DNA of 64,000 nt, taken from NCBI RefSeq assembly GCF_000146675.1, contig NZ_GL397214.1, positions 49,101 to 113,100 of the forward strand, read 5' to 3'. How positions within the stretch are numbered: the stretch's first letter is position 1; each line of letters begins with the position of its first letter. The position numbers were made by a program, and so were the translations under genes. The notes below the pieces were generated by a model. The model saw nothing but the letters and a program-made list of their open reading frames with translations. It ran no database searches and was not told where the DNA came from. Below, one piece after another: positions 1-7,805 of this stretch. Origin of the DNA: Hoylesella marshii DSM 16973 = JCM 13450. GTDB lineage: Bacteria > Bacteroidota > Bacteroidia > Bacteroidales > Bacteroidaceae.

Positions 1-10
1 TCCCCTATAG

Positions 11-53
11 GCAAAGGGCTCCGAGGAGTTCCCTTTGTTTGCTTTTTCGTGCC
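11..53 (+). terminator. Hairpin plus T-run upstream of LRR gene (terminator or attenuator)
   Basis: AAAGGG-CTCC pairs with GGAG-TT-CCCTTT around a GA loop, followed by GCTTTTTCGTGCC at 41-53. It could end a gene lying left of the window, or attenuate the LRR gene starting at 127. The same 13-nt sequence follows a hairpin ahead of the second LRR gene (minus strand, 41315-41327), which favours a regulatory role. I found no clear TAnnTTTG box between here and 127. Confidence 0.5.
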
Positions 54-126
54 TATTTGCAAGGTGCAGAAAGGCAAAAAATTACTCCATTTTTAGTAAG
101 TATTCAGTAATAAAAAAATCAGTGAT

Positions 127-1572
127 ATGAAGAGAATTCTATTTTATTTATTTGCGCTTGTATATTCGTGTCAACTCATGGCGCAGAGTTTCATCCTCAA
201 CAATGCTGATGGCATTCCTTTGAAGTATGACATCATCAACACCAATCCGCGCCAAGTAAGACTGACCGGGCGTGGAGCAATTCCAGCCGGTTTCACCGGG
301 ACAGATTTAAATCTCCCTGGCTTCATTTCTTATGGAGGAAATTCCTATCAAGTTGTTGAAATCGGTGAACAAGCTTTCTTTACAGAGAATAAATTCACTA
401 ACCTCCATATTTCAGAAGGTGTTTTAAGGCTCAAAGCGCATGCCATAGCTCGAAGTCACTGTGTTTCCATTACGCTGCCCAGCAGTTTGGAAAAGATAGA
501 AGATACCGAAATGTTTTCGAGTGAAACCCTTAAATATGTTTATGGGCTTGAGAATACCAAAATCACCGAATTGCCAGGGAATACTTTTGCTTCTTGTTAC
601 GTCTTGGAGTATGTCAAATTGCCCTCTCAATTGCAAGTTATCGGCGATTATTGTTTTATCCAAACCAATCTTACGGCGTTGGAAATTCCTGCCACGGTAA
701 AGAAAATCGGTATATGGGCTTTTATGATGAGTAAAATTGCGGAGTTTGATATTCCCGCCTCGGTGGAAGAAATTGGATGGGGAGCATTTACTTCTAACAA
801 CGTGTCGAAAATAAGGATGCATCGCGCTATTCCTCCTACTGCAAGTGGTCAGCTATTTTATAATCTTACGAATCTGAGCGTCTTTGTTCCAACTGAGGCC
901 ACACTCACCTATGAAACGACAGCACATTGGGCAGACTTGAAAGGAGTCTATCGCGAAGAAGTGAAAATCGGCACTTCGGGCTATGCCACGCTCTATCTCG
1001 AGACCGAGAACTTCGAGGTACCCACGGGCTGCGAGGCATTCGTGATAGAAAGCATCGTTCCCAGTGCAACACCCGGCGAAAGGAAAAAAGCCAACGCCAA
1101 GAAGTTTGTCGCCGGCAGCATCATCCCCGCAGGACAGGCCGTGATATTGAAAGGCACAGCCGGACAGACCTATGAATACAAGGCCAACGTGTCGGGCACA
1201 CCGGTCACCATCGCCCAAAACCTGCTCGTGGGCACCGCCACCGAGCAAACCCTCAACGCCCCCGGTTATAAATATTTCCTCTTCGGCAGCGGCCCGAACG
1301 GACAAGGCTTTTACCGCCAGACAGGCCATGACATCAGCTCTATCCACCTCAAGGCGCATAAGGCCGGACTGCGCATCCCCGCCTCGGTAGCCGGCTCGGC
1401 CAAGGCATTCATCATCGATTTTGATGAAGCCGAAGACGGCAGCGTGACGGCAATTCGCGACATCGAAACCGACAACCATCGCCCCGACATCATCTACAAC
1501 CTGCAAGGGCAGCGCGTAACCCACCCCGAGAAAGGCATTTACATTGTAAACGGTAAAAAGAAAGTGTACTAA
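127..1572 (+). CDS. Secreted BspA-like leucine-rich repeat protein (LRR module 1)
   Basis: A 481-residue exported protein. Residues 1-20 form a signal peptide (basic MKR, hydrophobic core, AQ cleavage). Residues about 60-255 carry BspA/LRR_5 (Treponema-type) repeats with the L-P-x-S/A-h-x-x-I-x-x-x-A-F pattern, for example IPATVKKIGIWAF. A beta-rich domain of about 170 residues follows, then a tail with YNLQGQRV and IYIVNGKK, common at the end of Prevotella secreted proteins. This tail is not a typical T9SS sorting domain. The family usually acts in surface adhesion; the ligand is unknown. GC rises from about 40% to the high 50s near position 930, at the repeat/C-domain boundary, suggesting modular assembly. 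The stop lies 1 nt before the acidic peptide gene, so the two are probably co-translated. Confidence 0.85.
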   Translation: MKRILFYLFALVYSCQLMAQSFILNNADGIPLKYDIINTNPRQVRLTGRGAIPAGFTGTDLNLPGFISYGGNSYQVVEIGEQAFFTENKFTNLHISEGVLRLKAHAIARSHCVSITLPSSLEKIEDTEMFSSETLKYVYGLENTKITELPGNTFASCYVLEYVKLPSQLQVIGDYCFIQTNLTALEIPATVKKIGIWAFMMSKIAEFDIPASVEEIGWGAFTSNNVSKIRMHRAIPPTASGQLFYNLTNLSVFVPTEATLTYETTAHWADLKGVYREEVKIGTSGYATLYLETENFEVPTGCEAFVIESIVPSATPGERKKANAKKFVAGSIIPAGQAVILKGTAGQTYEYKANVSGTPVTIAQNLLVGTATEQTLNAPGYKYFLFGSGPNGQGFYRQTGHDISSIHLKAHKAGLRIPASVAGSAKAFIIDFDEAEDGSVTAIRDIETDNHRPDIIYNLQGQRVTHPEKGIYIVNGKKKVY

Positions 1573-1573
1573 A

Positions 1574-1786
1574 ATGGAAACAACAAAAATCACCAAGAGA
1601 CCCTACATCGCCCCCGTCAGCCGCGTTGTACGCTTAGCCGTGAGCGGCGATATCGCAGAACAATTTCCCGTTAATTCATGGCATAGCATCAATGAAGGCG
1701 ATGCCAAGCCCGGCGACTTCGACGAAGACGAGTGGGAAGACGACGAGCAGACCACCGGAACGGGATACAACCTGTGGACAGAATAA
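1574..1786 (+). CDS. Short acidic peptide paired with LRR protein (module 1)
   Basis: A 70-residue protein of unrecognised function, starting 1 nt after the LRR stop codon. The basic N-terminus has the KRPYIAPVSRVV segment, resembling the K/R-P-x-I start of many short Bacteroidales ORFs. The C-terminal half is very acidic (DFDEDEWEDDE) and ends LWTE. There is no signal peptide or membrane segment and no cysteine. A peptide of the same design (61 residues, RPEITILP start, FFDEDEENEQ, end PWQE) follows the second LRR gene at 38460-38645. The repeated pairing, tight spacing and shared architecture support a real gene. A role as partner, chaperone or processed peptide of the LRR protein is inference. 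Confidence 0.65.
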   Translation: METTKITKRPYIAPVSRVVRLAVSGDIAEQFPVNSWHSINEGDAKPGDFDEDEWEDDEQTTGTGYNLWTE

Positions 1787-1800
1787 GTCGCGCACTCCAC

Positions 1801-2050
1801 GTAACCGGATTTAGCCTCTGCCGGCATCGCTCGGCACTCTGCAAGCCGGATTTAGCCTCTGCCGACACCGTTCGGCACTCTGCAAGTCGGATTTAGCCTC
1901 TGCCGGCACCGTTCGGCACTCTGCAAGCCGGATTTAGCCTCTGCCGACACCGTTCGGCACTCTGCAAGCCGGATTTAGCCTCTGCCGACACCGCTCGGCA
2001 CTCCGCAAGCCGGATTTAGACTCTGCCGGCACCGTTCGGCACTCAAATGG
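1801..2050. repeat. Tandem array, 41-bp period, six units (family A)
   Basis: Six near-identical units; the CCGGATTTAG motif starts at 1805, 1846, 1887, 1928, 1969 and 2010, exactly 41 bp apart. Each unit holds TGCCGA-N6-TCGGCA, a short hairpin. The array starts 15 bp after the acidic peptide stop and lies between converging genes. The same family occurs in reverse complement at 60661-60870. No spacers are present, so this is not a CRISPR. Confidence 0.95.
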
Positions 2051-2059
2051 TTCCGGAAT

Positions 2060-2140
2060 CATTGATTTCCGAGCAAAAGAGTGCCGTGCGGCGCAAAAAT
2101 CATTGATTTCCGAGCGAAAGAGTGCCGAGCGGCGCAACTG
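2060..2140. repeat. Two-unit 41-bp repeat (family B)
   Basis: ATTGATTTCCGAGC starts at 2061 and again at 2102, again 41 bp apart, and each copy runs into GAGTGCCG-t/a-GCGGCGCAA. The GTGCCGAGCGG part is the reverse complement of a segment of family A, so this pair may be a diverged inverted relative joined to the end of that array. Confidence 0.85.
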
Positions 2141-2187
2141 ATGCGGGAAGCATAAAAGAAACACCTTTATATATGTACACACATAGG

Positions 2188-2228
2188 GTGGTACGCGTCG
2201 CGACGACGCGTACCACTCGCTTTTTTTG
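2188..2228. terminator. Strong hairpin terminator
   Basis: GTGGTACGCGTCG and CGACGCGTACCAC form a perfect 13-bp stem with a 3-nt loop, followed on the plus strand by TCGC and seven T. It ends LRR module 1 about 400 nt after the last codon, so the repeat arrays would be transcribed as a 3-prime UTR. Confidence 0.85.
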
Positions 2229-2264
2229 TTGATAAAGCCGACAATGCTTGTAAGAAAGAGCCTC

Positions 2265-2579
2265 GGAGAGGCGATGGAGCACAGGCAGGGGTGAAGCCCC
2301 TGTTAAGCATACGCAAAAAGAAAAAGCCCCAAAGGGGCGATGGAACGGCAGCATGTCCGTTATCGTTCCGTCACTCCTCCGGAGTTTTGATGGGGGATGC
2401 TTCATGCAGGGGTTACGCTATCGCTTCACCACCTGCCTGTATTCTGTCGCCCCTTTGGGGCTTACAATCCACACAACCTTATCCCAAACTCGCGTTCTGA
2501 TGGGGGCGGTACATTCATCTCAGGGCGGGCGTCCTGCGGGATTCACCATCTGCCTGCATTCCACCGCTCCTCGGGAGCT
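2265..2579. repeat. Intergenic repeat-like region with long inverted repeats
   Basis: Between the terminator and mutL. AAGCCCCAAAGGGGCGA near 2324 and its exact reverse complement near 2448 form a 17-nt inverted repeat about 110 bp apart; CTCCGGAG and CCCGAGG-type palindromes lie between. The GC-rich text reads through in several frames on both strands, which produces spurious overlapping ORFs. It resembles the dispersed intergenic repeats common in Prevotella and Bacteroides. I see no gene. Confidence 0.55.
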
Positions 2580-4394
2580 TTAAGTATTGAGCATTTGCTC
2601 GATATTCTTTTGTTCTAAGATACAGAGCACGGGTTTGCCGGTGGGGGTATAGTTCACGTTGGAACAGGCAAAGAGGGCATTGACGATGGCTTCCATCTCG
2701 TCGTTGTTCAGCACCTGCCCTTGCGGTATGGCAGCCTGACGGGCAAGGCTCATGGCCAACGAATGGTTGATGTCTTCGCGGATGTCTGTTCCTTGCTCAA
2801 TGGCTGTGCTCACCATCTCGTTGATAAGGCTCACGACGTTGAGTCCCTCTATGTCGGCCGGTATGCCATTGATGGCGTAAGTGCCTCCTCCGAGATCGGT
2901 TAAGTCGAAGCCCATGCCGGTCATTTCGGGCAGGATGCGGTCGAGCAATGCGGCTTCAGATGGCGGAAAGCTGACGGTCTCGGGGAAGAGCACCTGCTGG
3001 GCATGGCCTGAGTGGTGGGTCAGCTGCTGCATATATTTCTCGTATAAGATGCGGATATGCGCCCTGTGCTGGTCGATAATCATCAGTCCGGATTTGACGG
3101 CAGTCATGATATACTGCCCTTTATACTGATAATGAACGGGCGATTTTTCGGAGATAAGGTTCTCGTCGGTACGCTCTTCTGCTTGCGGAAACAAGGTGTG
3201 TTGCGCCTCCGTGCCGCCTTTCAATCCCTCGTAAATCTGTTCCCATTGTTCGGGAGCTTGTGTGCGTCTATGAGCGGCCTGCTCTTTGAACGGATTGTAG
3301 AACGGATTGTAGTTTACTTTCGGCGTGGTGGCGTGGTTGGGAAGCGGGTTGAACACGGGAATATCGGGTTTCCCTTGTGTGTCGAAGTCTATGGAGGGAA
3401 CATCGTTGAATTTACCGAACGTCTCTCTGACGGCGGCCGAAAGTATCTGCCAGATAGGCTGTTCGTTCTCGAATTTGATTTCTGTTTTCGTGGGATGGAT
3501 GTTCACATCGATGTCTTGAGGATTGACATCGAAATAAATAAAGTAGGGTATCTGTTCGCCGGCAGGTACCAAACGCTCGTAGGCCGACATGACCGCTTTT
3601 GCAAAATACGGGTGTTTCATGTAGCGGCCGTTTACGAAGAAGAACTGTCGGGCACCGCGCTTACGTGCCGACTCGGGCTTGCCGATGAAACCGGAGATGC
3701 GACAGAGCTGTGTATCGGCTTTGATGGGCAGCAGTTCCTGATTGAGTTTTCGCCCGAAGATATCGATGATTCGTTGCCGTGTTGTTCCCTGCGCGAGGTT
3801 GAAAAGCTCTGTGCCGTTGCTGTGAAGGGTGAATCGAATGTGGGGATTTACCAAGACGATGCGCTCGAAGACGGTGGTGATGTGGCTCAGTTCGGTGGCG
3901 TTCGACTTGAGGAACTTTCGTCTTGCCGGCACGTTGAAGAAAAGGTTTTCCACCGTGATGTTCGTTCCTTCGGCGCACGAAACAGGCTCTTGACCGGTGA
4001 ATTGGAAGCCGGAAACGGAAAGGCGGGTGCCCAATTGCGTGCCGCGAAGCCGTGTACGGAGTTCTATTTGGGCAACTGCGGCGATAGAAGCGAGGGCTTC
4101 TCCGCGGAAGCCCATGGTGTGGAGTGCGAACAAATCGTCGGCTTTACGAATCTTCGAGGTGGCATGGCGCTCGAAAGAAAGGCGGGCATCGGTGTCGGAC
4201 ATGCCGCACCCGTCATCAATCACCTGTATGGACGTGCGGCCGGCATCTGTCACCGAAACGTGTATGGTCTCTGCTCCGGCATCTACGGCGTTTTCCACCA
4301 ATTCTTTGATAACCGATGCCGGACGCTGGATAACCTCGCCTGCAGCAATCTGGTTGGCCACTGTATCGGGTAAAAGTTGTATGATGTCGCTCAT
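2580..4394 (-). CDS. mutL: DNA mismatch repair protein MutL
   Basis: 604 residues, a normal length. The N-terminal GHKL ATPase holds the [17 protein letters not shown] and RGEALASI motifs and the [14 protein letters not shown] segment; a linker of about 90 residues leads to the C-terminal dimerisation domain. In most organisms lacking MutH this domain carries the DQHAxxExxxxE nuclease motif. Here it reads [12 protein letters not shown]: the Ala is Arg and the metal-binding Glu is Ile, and the partner zinc-site motif is also altered (YTPTGKPV). The nicking activity is therefore doubtful; a similar variant is, from memory, seen in other Bacteroidetes. It is the last gene of the minus-strand operon from guaB, 13 nt after the small membrane protein gene. 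Confidence 0.95.
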   Translation of the reverse strand: MSDIIQLLPDTVANQIAAGEVIQRPASVIKELVENAVDAGAETIHVSVTDAGRTSIQVIDDGCGMSDTDARLSFERHATSKIRKADDLFALHTMGFRGEALASIAAVAQIELRTRLRGTQLGTRLSVSGFQFTGQEPVSCAEGTNITVENLFFNVPARRKFLKSNATELSHITTVFERIVLVNPHIRFTLHSNGTELFNLAQGTTRQRIIDIFGRKLNQELLPIKADTQLCRISGFIGKPESARKRGARQFFFVNGRYMKHPYFAKAVMSAYERLVPAGEQIPYFIYFDVNPQDIDVNIHPTKTEIKFENEQPIWQILSAAVRETFGKFNDVPSIDFDTQGKPDIPVFNPLPNHATTPKVNYNPFYNPFKEQAAHRRTQAPEQWEQIYEGLKGGTEAQHTLFPQAEERTDENLISEKSPVHYQYKGQYIMTAVKSGLMIIDQHRAHIRILYEKYMQQLTHHSGHAQQVLFPETVSFPPSEAALLDRILPEMTGMGFDLTDLGGGTYAINGIPADIEGLNVVSLINEMVSTAIEQGTDIREDINHSLAMSLARQAAIPQGQVLNNDEMEAIVNALFACSNVNYTPTGKPVLCILEQKNIEQMLNT

Positions 4395-4407
4395 CGTTGT
4401 CTGCTTT

Positions 4408-4698
4408 CTACATATTTATATAAACCCATATCAACGCCAAAAGGAAGAGCAGCAGCACGGGCAGACCGATACTTACGGGAAGTGCAAAGTGGTTTTCGCC
4501 ATGACGATGACGGCGTAGACGGGGTGTTGCCTCTGTGAAACGGTCTTTCCACCGGTCGGCATCCGGAGTGTTGCCGACTTTCTCTTGAACGGCACGTGCA
4601 GCCCTTTCTTCTATCTGCCGCAGGCGTTCTTTCCGTTCGTCTACGTAGATATATTCGTGGTGAAAGGGTCTCGGCCGACGTTGCTGGAAAAACATCAT
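4408..4698 (-). CDS. Small membrane protein between OstA-like gene and mutL
   Basis: A 96-residue protein of unrecognised family. The start at 4698 gives an ATGA overlap with the OstA-like stop (4695-4697), the usual coupling in this operon; the longer upstream reading frame lies inside the OstA-like gene and was not chosen. The N-terminus is basic ([14 protein letters not shown]), the middle is charged and probably helical (residues about 20-50), and one transmembrane helix ends the protein ([16 protein letters not shown]). A single-pass inner-membrane protein with its charged part in the cytoplasm is the simplest reading. Any link to LPS transport rests only on neighbourhood. Confidence 0.75.
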   Translation of the reverse strand: MMFFQQRRPRPFHHEYIYVDERKERLRQIEERAARAVQEKVGNTPDADRWKDRFTEATPRLRRHRHGENHFALPVSIGLPVLLLFLLALIWVYINM

Positions 4699-6374
4699 GG
4701 GGCAGTTCCTTTCGTTTGAGTGAGCATCGGCAGAGGAGCTTCGCGGCTTTCCTGCGGCTTCAACACCTTGTCGGCTTGTTTCCCGCGCCATTCGTAGATG
4801 TCGTCTTTGTTGAGCGGGCGCACATCATCGAACCATGCAAACGAGGGCAGGGCGTGTTTCTCGGCAGGAGCCTGCGTCATGGGATAGAGCGTACCCTCGG
4901 CCTTCGGCATCCAGATACGTTGTAATTGGCGGTCGGCGCCGATATACATCTTCATCGTATCAGTCTCAATATAGTTGAGTCCGATGAGCGTACTGTCTTT
5001 GTCGTCGATGGGATAGTACACCGATGCCACGTTTCCCTCTGCCCACGCCTCGCGCATGTTGCCGTCGATAAAGAAAGCTTTCATCTGCTTTGAAGCCACT
5101 TGGTTGTAGTGTTTCCCGTCTGCCATCTGCTCAACGGAGAGTGCTTGGCCGATGACATGGGCGAAGCGAACGGTGGAATCGTTGAAGTAAACCAATATTT
5201 TCTCTCCTAACAGTTGCCGGTTTGCATTCCACACAATAGGGTCTTTGTACATCGTCATGCAAGAGTCTTTGGAGTTGAAAACCAGCGAATCGCATACGGC
5301 CTGCACGTCCGTACGGTACGCCCGCACCTTATGGAAGGCGTGAACCTTGCGATACATCGAGTCGGTATTGATGTGAAACGTGTAGAGTTTCATGGTGTCG
5401 GCATGCAGATAGAGCGTGTCTTTCTGCGAGAAATCCATGGCAACAGGATTTTTTGTGGCAACGGCATAGCCCGTTTTCTCATTATAATAGCAGTAGCCGC
5501 CTGTGAGTTGGTTCTTTTGAATGTTGTCTGTATAGACCACATGGCCGTACCCTTGACTGATACCCCTTTTGCTGTCGTGATACAGACTGTCGGCCGTCAT
5601 GTTCTTCCCTTTGTTCGTTACGGTAGACCGCTCAAAGAGTTGCGCCTTGTCTCGCTGTGTGTCGAAAAGCCCCTTTGTGGTATGTATCACGCTCTTTCCG
5701 GAGGTAACAACCGACGGACCATCTACTCTGGCGGTCGATTTCCTTGTGTCGTAATACAGGGTATCTGTCTTCACAATGTATTTAGGGCTTTTCAGATGCA
5801 CGTCGTATTTAAACACTGCTTGCTTTGTGGCGGTGTGATATTCGCCCCAATCGGAAGTAAGCACGGTTTTCTTGTCTACTAACTTGCCGCCTTCAAAGAA
5901 GTAACCGATGCCATACATGCGGTCGAAATTCAGACTGTCGCAATACAATCGTGAGCCCCGATGCTGCAAAACAACGTGATGACGGGCTTCTGCCATCTGC
6001 TCATTGCCGTCATAATAGGCGTAATCGCTTGTCAGCGAAAGGGTGTCCCCTTGCTTCATGCGTACATGCCCGAAAGCTCTGAAAGAATTGGAAGCCTCAT
6101 AGAAATAGGCACTATCGCAGGTCATGTGGGCTCCTTGATGAAGAAAATGCACACGTCCCTTTACGATTTGTGCATCGGGACGCGAACCGTAGAGGTCGTA
6201 AAACAGTTCGTCGGCATGTACAAGATACACCTTTTGGTCGGTTTTCGCAGGCGTACGCTTGCGCGGACGGGTCTGTTTCGACTGTACCAAACTTAGTCCA
6301 AACAGGCATAGAACCCAGAGTAGGAGGATTCTATGCCCGCTGTTTTTCGTTCCGTATCTGTTATCGGATGTCAT
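4695..6374 (-). CDS. OstA/LptA-like protein (LPS transport fold)
   Basis: 559 residues. An N-terminal hydrophobic segment (ILLLWVLCLFGLSLV) acts as signal anchor or signal peptide. The rest is repeated beta-strand text of the OstA type, with recurring D-x-h-x-Y and G-x-V patterns such as VKGRVHFLHQGAHMTCDSAYF near residue 70, matching the OstA_2 family of Bacteroidetes. LptA/OstA proteins form a beta-jellyroll bridge carrying LPS across the periplasm; this one is longer than E. coli LptA. The start overlaps the SurA-like stop by 4 nt (ATGA). Co-transcription with two parvulin chaperones fits an outer-membrane biogenesis operon. Confidence 0.8.
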   Translation of the reverse strand: MTSDNRYGTKNSGHRILLLWVLCLFGLSLVQSKQTRPRKRTPAKTDQKVYLVHADELFYDLYGSRPDAQIVKGRVHFLHQGAHMTCDSAYFYEASNSFRAFGHVRMKQGDTLSLTSDYAYYDGNEQMAEARHHVVLQHRGSRLYCDSLNFDRMYGIGYFFEGGKLVDKKTVLTSDWGEYHTATKQAVFKYDVHLKSPKYIVKTDTLYYDTRKSTARVDGPSVVTSGKSVIHTTKGLFDTQRDKAQLFERSTVTNKGKNMTADSLYHDSKRGISQGYGHVVYTDNIQKNQLTGGYCYYNEKTGYAVATKNPVAMDFSQKDTLYLHADTMKLYTFHINTDSMYRKVHAFHKVRAYRTDVQAVCDSLVFNSKDSCMTMYKDPIVWNANRQLLGEKILVYFNDSTVRFAHVIGQALSVEQMADGKHYNQVASKQMKAFFIDGNMREAWAEGNVASVYYPIDDKDSTLIGLNYIETDTMKMYIGADRQLQRIWMPKAEGTLYPMTQAPAEKHALPSFAWFDDVRPLNKDDIYEWRGKQADKVLKPQESREAPLPMLTQTKGTAP

Positions 6375-7792
6375 TTAATCCAACCTTGATATTCAAAATT
6401 ACAATGCTTATAGCGGTCGTTCATTCGGACATAAGTATCCTTTATCTTTTGGGTTATCCATGCGTTGATGACCTCTTCGCGGCGTTTTGCCAAGACAACG
6501 TCTTTCATTGTCTGGAAGTCTTCGGTGATGGTAGCCTGATGTCCGTCTATCTTAGACCGTAGACGGATGATGGCGCACACTGTCTTTCCACGGCTGTTAA
6601 TCATTTTGAACGCCTGCGAAACTTGGCCGACACGGAGCGTATCCACCACTCGGGCTATTTCGGTGGGCAGGTCTTGCATGCGGAACTTCGAGGTACGGGA
6701 ATTTGAATTGGCATTGGCCATGAGCCCGTGGTTGTTTCTCGTGTCCTTGTCATCCGAGACATACATGGCTGCTTCGTCAAAAGTGAACTTACCGTTGCGT
6801 ATGTCCGAACCGATGGAGTCTAAGTGAAGGATGGCATCATCGATGCCTTTCTGCGATACGACGGGTTTCTTTAAGATATGACGCACTTTCACTTTGTCGC
6901 CTCGCTTGTCGATGAGCTGGATGATATGATAGCCAAATTCCGTCTCTACCACTTTGGAAATCTTTTTCGGATCGGTAAGGTTGAAAGCCACGGAAGCAAA
7001 TGCGGGGTCTAACATACCTCGTCCCGTGTAGTCCAGCTCTCCGCCTTGACGGGCTGACCCCGGGTCTTCGGAATACAGACGGGCAAGCGTTGCAAAGGAG
7101 GTTTCTCCCTTATTCACCCGCTCGGTGTATTGTCTCAACTCGTCTTTTACGCGGTTAATCTCCTCTTGGGGTATCTTCGGCGTGCGCGTGATGATTTGTA
7201 CTTCCACTTCGGTAGGCACAAACGGGATGCTGTCTTTTGGCATATCGCGGAAATAAGCCCGTACTTCCCCGGGCGTAACGCTGATGCCTTCTACTAATTT
7301 CTCACGCATCTTGTGAATCATCTGACGGTTTTTAAAGTCGTCATGCAGTTCCTGTCGTATCTGCGTAATGCTCTGTTTGCGGTATTCTTCTAACTTTTCA
7401 CGCGAGCCAATCATCTGTATCCAGTAGTTAATCTGCTGGTCAATGCTCTGGTTTATCTCGGTTTCGGTAACAGAGATACTGTCCAAGGCTGCTTGATGCA
7501 GAAAGAGTTTCTGTACAGCAAGTTGTTCGGGGATGCTGCAATCAGGGTCTCCGGGGAACTTCATCCCTTCGGCTTCACCCTGCTGCCTCATCATTTCAAC
7601 GTCTGATTTAAGTATCGGCTCGTCGCCAACCACCCAGATGACTTCGTCTATTACGCTGGCTGGGTTGTTGTCGATGCTCTCTGTCGAATCGTTGGCTGCT
7701 GCTGTAGTATGGGGCAAATGTCCCTTAGCCGACATTCCCGCCCATAGTGTCAGGGCTGCGAAACCTGCCAAAATTTTATATCCGGTCTTCAT
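6371..7792 (-). CDS. SurA-like periplasmic peptidyl-prolyl isomerase
   Basis: 473 residues with an N-terminal signal peptide. A SurA_N-like helical chaperone region (about 50-180) begins VIDEVIWVVGDEPILKSDV. A canonical parvulin (PpiC) domain follows at about 195-295, with YSEDPGSARQGGELDY and the FGYHIIQLID end. A second, more degenerate parvulin domain covers about 300-400. SurA-type proteins chaperone outer-membrane beta-barrels. Thirteen nt separate it from the upstream paralogue at 7806-9227, and it overlaps the OstA-like gene by 4 nt. Confidence 0.88.
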   Translation of the reverse strand: MKTGYKILAGFAALTLWAGMSAKGHLPHTTAAANDSTESIDNNPASVIDEVIWVVGDEPILKSDVEMMRQQGEAEGMKFPGDPDCSIPEQLAVQKLFLHQAALDSISVTETEINQSIDQQINYWIQMIGSREKLEEYRKQSITQIRQELHDDFKNRQMIHKMREKLVEGISVTPGEVRAYFRDMPKDSIPFVPTEVEVQIITRTPKIPQEEINRVKDELRQYTERVNKGETSFATLARLYSEDPGSARQGGELDYTGRGMLDPAFASVAFNLTDPKKISKVVETEFGYHIIQLIDKRGDKVKVRHILKKPVVSQKGIDDAILHLDSIGSDIRNGKFTFDEAAMYVSDDKDTRNNHGLMANANSNSRTSKFRMQDLPTEIARVVDTLRVGQVSQAFKMINSRGKTVCAIIRLRSKIDGHQATITEDFQTMKDVVLAKRREEVINAWITQKIKDTYVRMNDRYKHCNFEYQGWIK

Positions 7793-7805
7793 TTTCCTGT
7801 TGTTT

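Noticed and set aside
853-1596. 247-codon ORF antisense to LRR module 1
   Set aside because: It lies exactly in the GC-rich C-domain part and has no motif; a composition effect.
1801-2050. CRISPR-like array
   Set aside because: Units adjoin with no unique spacers, the whole 41 bp is repeated, and no cas genes are present.
2291-2618. Three overlapping short ORFs in the 2265-2579 region
   Set aside because: They read through inverted repeats in several frames and resemble the spurious ORFs of Bacteroidales intergenic repeats.
3057-4373. 438-codon ORF antisense to mutL
   Set aside because: mutL shows full family motifs on the other strand; the antisense frame has no recognisable domain and arises from GC-rich third positions.
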